From Syntrophomonadaceae bacterium (GTDB lineage: Bacteria; Bacillota; Dethiobacteria; PWVN01): a DNA stretch of 6,031 nt. The translations under genes were made by a program, and so were the position numbers. Positions 3,446 through 6,031 of the stretch are shown in pieces. Under the pieces are notes generated by a model. It was not told where the DNA came from. It searched no databases and saw only the letters and a list, made by a program, of their open reading frames with translations. The stretch is taken from NCBI GenBank assembly GCA_003561835.1, contig PWVN01000262.1, positions 1-6,031 of the forward strand, given 5' to 3'. The stretch's first letter is position 1. Every line of letters starts with the position of its first letter.

Positions 3446-6031
3446 TCAACTGCTAATGCTGCCTCTGCGTATGGCCTTCTCCACCTCCACCGCCACCAGG
3501 ACGGTGAGGGCAATCCCCAGGATCAAGCCCCAGTCCCGGGCGGCCAGGGGCGCCGTCCGGAAGATCATCTGGAAGGCGGGCACATAGATGATGGCCACCT
3601 GGGCGATGATGGAGGAGACCACGCTGAAGAAGAGGAAGGGGTTGGACAGCAGCGGCACCCGGAAGATGGAGAGGGTCTCGGAACGGGTGTTGAAGACGTT
3701 GAAGAGCTGGAAGAGGACGATGGTGGTCAGGGCCACTGTCCGGGCATGCTCTAAAGCATAGCCCTCCCCCAGGGCCCGGGAGAAAGTGTACAGGGTGCCG
3801 CTGGCGATGACAATGCCGATGAGGACCAGGCGCTGCTGCATGAGGGGGGTGAGGACGGGCTCGTCCCTAACCCGGGGAGGCAGGTCGATGATGCCCTCTT
3901 CTCCCGGCTCGAAGGCCAGGGCCACGTCCTGGAGGCCGTTGGACACCAGGTTCAGCCACAGGATCTGGGCCGGCAGCAGGGGCAGGGGCAGCCCTGCGAT
4001 CAGGGCAGCGAAAATCAGGATGATCTGGGCCAGGCCTGTGGACAGGAGGAAGAGGATCACCTTCCGGATGTTGCTGAAGACCACCCGTCCTTCCTTGACG
4101 GCGGCGAAGATGCTGGCGAAATTGTCGTCAGTCACGATCATGTCCGAAGTCTCCTTGGCCGCGTCCGTCCCCGTCTTTCCCATGGCCACCCCGATATGGG
4201 AGGCCTTGAGGGCCGGCGAGTCGTTGACCCCGTCCCCCGTCACGGCCACAACCTCGCCCCGCCGGATGAGCTGCTGCACAATCCTCAGCTTGTGCAGGGG
4301 GGCAGCCCGGGAGAAAATGCTGACCTTCCCCACCCGCTCATAAAGCTCTTCGTCCGTCATGTCCTCCAGTTCCGCCCCCGTCAGGACGGGCACCTCGTCC
4401 CCCTCCACCAGCTGCAGCCGCTGCCCGATGGCCACGGCCGTGTCCCGGTTGTCCCCCGTCACCATGATGACCCGGACCCCCGCCTTCCCGGCCTGGGATA
4501 CCGCATCAAAAACCTCTTCCCGGGGCGGGTCCAGCATGCCCTGGAGCCCCAAAAGGGTAAACCCTTCCTGCATCATGCTGTCATCCAGATCCGTTACCTC
4601 CCGGGGCACCCGGCGCCAGGCCATGGCCAAAACCCGCAGCCCCTGCCGGGAGAAGGCCCGGGCCTGGCCGTAGACCGCCTCCCGGTCCTTCACGGGGGCC
4701 TCCACGCCCTTCAAGGGGGCCTCCCCGTCTCCTTTCCGGTTCAGCAGGGAAGTGCACATCTCGACGACCCGCTCCGGCGCCCCCTTGACGAAGATGATAT
4801 TCCCCTCTTCCCGGGAATCCTTCCGCAGGCTTGCCATGTACATGAGGTCCGATTCGAAGGGGATCTCGTCCAGGACGGGGAAGCTGTCCCCTTCCTCATC
4901 CCCCTTGAGCCCCCCTTTTTGGGCGGACACAATCAAGGCCACTTCCGTGGGGTCGCCGTCGGGGAAATACCCCCGCTCTTCGTCGTGGCCCAGCCGGGAC
5001 TCGTTGGCCAGGAGCCCTGCCCGAAGGCAGGCCAAAAGGGCCCGGTGTTCCTTCAGTTTTACCGGGGCGCCCCCTTCGTCGCCCCCTTCGCCTTCTTCCT
5101 TACCCTCTTCTATGCCCTCTTCTTTACCCCCTTCCTTGCCCCCTTCCTCCAGGATCTCCCCTTCCGGGGCAAAACCCACCCCCTCCACGCGGTAGACGGC
5201 TCCCCCCGCCCAGATCTGCTGCACCGTCATCTGATTCTTGGTCAAGGTCCCCGTCTTGTCCGAGGCGATGACGGTGGTGGAGCCCAAAGTCTCCACCGCC
5301 GGGAGCCGGCGGACGATGGCGTTCCTCCGGGCCATCCGCTTGACGCCGATGGACAGGGTGATGGTGACCACCACGGGGAGCCCCTCGGGGATGGCCCCTA
5401 CCGCCAGGGCCGTCCCCGTCAGGATCATCTCGAAGAGCTCCCTCCCCAGGGCCAGCCCCAGGAGGACGCTTCCCACGGAGATGACGACGATGGCTGCCCC
5501 CAGCCAGCGGCTGAAGTTCCCCAACTGCACCTGCAGGGGGGTGGGGGCCGGCTTGACGCTTCGGACCTGGTCGGAGATCTGCCCCAGCTGGGTGTGCCTC
5601 CCCGTGGCCACCACCACCCCCAGGCCCCGTCCCGTCTGGACCAGGGTGCCCATGAAGGCCATATTTTTACGGTCGGCCAGGCCCACCTTTTCCTCCCCGA
5701 TGACCCGGGCGTTCTTGTGGACGTTGGTGGATTCTCCCGTCAGGGTGGACTCATCCACATCCAGACGCTTTACCTCGAAGAGGCGCAGGTCCGCCGGGAC
5801 CCGGGTCCCCGACTCCAGGTAGACGATGTCCCCGGGCACCAACCCGCTGCTCTCGATCTCCACCCGCTCCCCGCCCCGCAGCACGAAGGAATGGGGAGCG
5901 GCCAAGGCCTGGAGGGAGCGGATGGCCTGCTCCGCCCTCCATTCCTGGGTAAAACCGATAATGGCGTTAATCATCACCACGGCCAGAATCACCCACATGT
6001 CGATGTAGTGGCGAATTACACCGGTAAAGAC
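3446..6031 (-). CDS. P2-type cation-transporting ATPase, N-terminus beyond window
   Basis: This is a membrane P-type ATPase of the Ca2+/Na+-pump-like type II group, which couples ATP hydrolysis to cation export. The frame stays open to the right edge, so the ATG at 5996-5998 is internal. Roughly the first 80-100 residues (N-terminal domain and M1) are missing. Numbering from that ATG: M2 about 1-18; actuator motif TGES 87-90; M3 about 164-185; M4 with PEGLP (E205); phosphorylation motif DKTGTLT with D247; nucleotide-domain KGAPE 405-409; MVTGDN ending near 517; hinge TGDGVND 587-593; then M5 to M10 to the C-terminus at 850. All catalytic motifs are intact. The ion-site residues differ from SERCA (E771, D800 and E908 become Q658, N687 and Q764), so Ca2+ specificity is uncertain. 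A Glu/Gly/Lys tetrapeptide repeat is inserted at the start of the nucleotide domain (about 286-309). The promoter lies outside the window. Confidence 0.95.
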   Translation of the reverse strand, partial: VFTGVIRHYIDMWVILAVVMINAIIGFTQEWRAEQAIRSLQALAAPHSFVLRGGERVEIESSGLVPGDIVYLESGTRVPADLRLFEVKRLDVDESTLTGESTNVHKNARVIGEEKVGLADRKNMAFMGTLVQTGRGLGVVVATGRHTQLGQISDQVRSVKPAPTPLQVQLGNFSRWLGAAIVVISVGSVLLGLALGRELFEMILTGTALAVGAIPEGLPVVVTITLSIGVKRMARRNAIVRRLPAVETLGSTTVIASDKTGTLTKNQMTVQQIWAGGAVYRVEGVGFAPEGEILEEGGKEGGKEEGIEEGKEEGEGGDEGGAPVKLKEHRALLACLRAGLLANESRLGHDEERGYFPDGDPTEVALIVSAQKGGLKGDEEGDSFPVLDEIPFESDLMYMASLRKDSREEGNIIFVKGAPERVVEMCTSLLNRKGDGEAPLKGVEAPVKDREAVYGQARAFSRQGLRVLAMAWRRVPREVTDLDDSMMQEGFTLLGLQGMLDPPREEVFDAVSQAGKAGVRVIMVTGDNRDTAVAIGQRLQLVEGDEVPVLTGAELEDMTDEELYERVGKVSIFSRAAPLHKLRIVQQLIRRGEVVAVTGDGVNDSPALKASHIGVAMGKTGTDAAKETSDMIVTDDNFASIFAAVKEGRVVFSNIRKVILFLLSTGLAQIILIFAALIAGLPLPLLPAQILWLNLVSNGLQDVALAFEPGEEGIIDLPPRVRDEPVLTPLMQQRLVLIGIVIASGTLYTFSRALGEGYALEHARTVALTTIVLFQLFNVFNTRSETLSIFRVPLLSNPFLFFSVVSSIIAQVAIIYVPAFQMIFRTAPLAARDWGLILGIALTVLVAVEVEKAIRRGSISS
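5072..5155 (-). repeat. In-frame 12-bp tandem repeat inside the ATPase gene
   Basis: Four well-aligned 12-bp units (5096-5107, 5108-5119, 5120-5131, 5132-5143) share the plus-strand pattern TTCyTTrCCCyC with few differences. More diverged units flank them on both sides. Read on the coding strand they give GGKE, GGKE, EGIE, EGKE, then EGEG and GDEG, a highly charged flexible segment. Because the unit is a multiple of three, copy-number change would keep the reading frame. Confidence 0.75.

Noticed and set aside
3786..5822. Several plus-strand frames opposite the ATPase gene
   Set aside because: They are compositional shadows rich in Ser/Arg/Pro/Thr, while the minus strand carries every P-type ATPase motif.
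5996..5998. ATG as the true start of the ATPase
   Set aside because: The frame continues upstream to the window edge with sensible membrane-pump sequence, and M1 and the N-terminal domain would otherwise be missing.

Overview
The window looks like chromosomal DNA of a fairly GC-rich bacterium, most plausibly an anaerobic or thermophilic Clostridia-type Firmicute (Moorella/Desulfotomaculum/Heliobacterium-like). The grounds are G+C-rich coding regions, strong AGGAGG-like ribosome binding sites, the protein families present, and GGGAC/GTCCC palindromic repeats of a kind I recall from such genomes. This placement is inference; no rRNA or other phylogenetic marker is present.

Layout, left to right. 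Positions 1-140 are a markedly AT-rich edge with no convincing gene but with a nested inverted repeat (43-83). A hairpin terminator (141-169) separates it from a minus-strand gene (177-923) that encodes a MerR/excisionase-type helix-turn-helix joined to a Uma2-family PD-(D/E)XK nuclease-like domain. That gene has its own sigma-A-like promoter (942-970), with a perfect 7-bp-arm inverted repeat (994-1013) just upstream. Next on the same strand is a CysM-type cysteine synthase (1032-1940). Divergent from it, across a 322-bp spacer, is a plus-strand homoserine dehydrogenase-like gene (2263-3288) with no ACT domain. The spacer holds a perfect 54-bp palindrome (2004-2057), a decayed copy of it (2070-2086), and a purine-rich leader in which I recognise no riboswitch. 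A 157-bp convergent spacer with weak inverted repeats follows. The rest of the window (3446 to the right edge) is a minus-strand P2-type cation-pumping ATPase, cut off at its N-terminus by the window end.

The cysteine synthase and the homoserine dehydrogenase-like protein both belong to sulfur/aspartate-family amino-acid metabolism and share a divergent control region, so co-regulation is possible but not shown. The HTH-Uma2 gene and the ATPase have no evident functional link to them. I see no CRISPR array, tRNA, rRNA, complete insertion sequence or multi-gene defence cassette. The most interesting points are four: amide-for-carboxylate replacements at the predicted ion site of the ATPase, its in-frame 12-bp repeat insert, loss of the usual glycine-rich C-terminal motif in the homoserine dehydrogenase-like protein, and the perfect palindrome.
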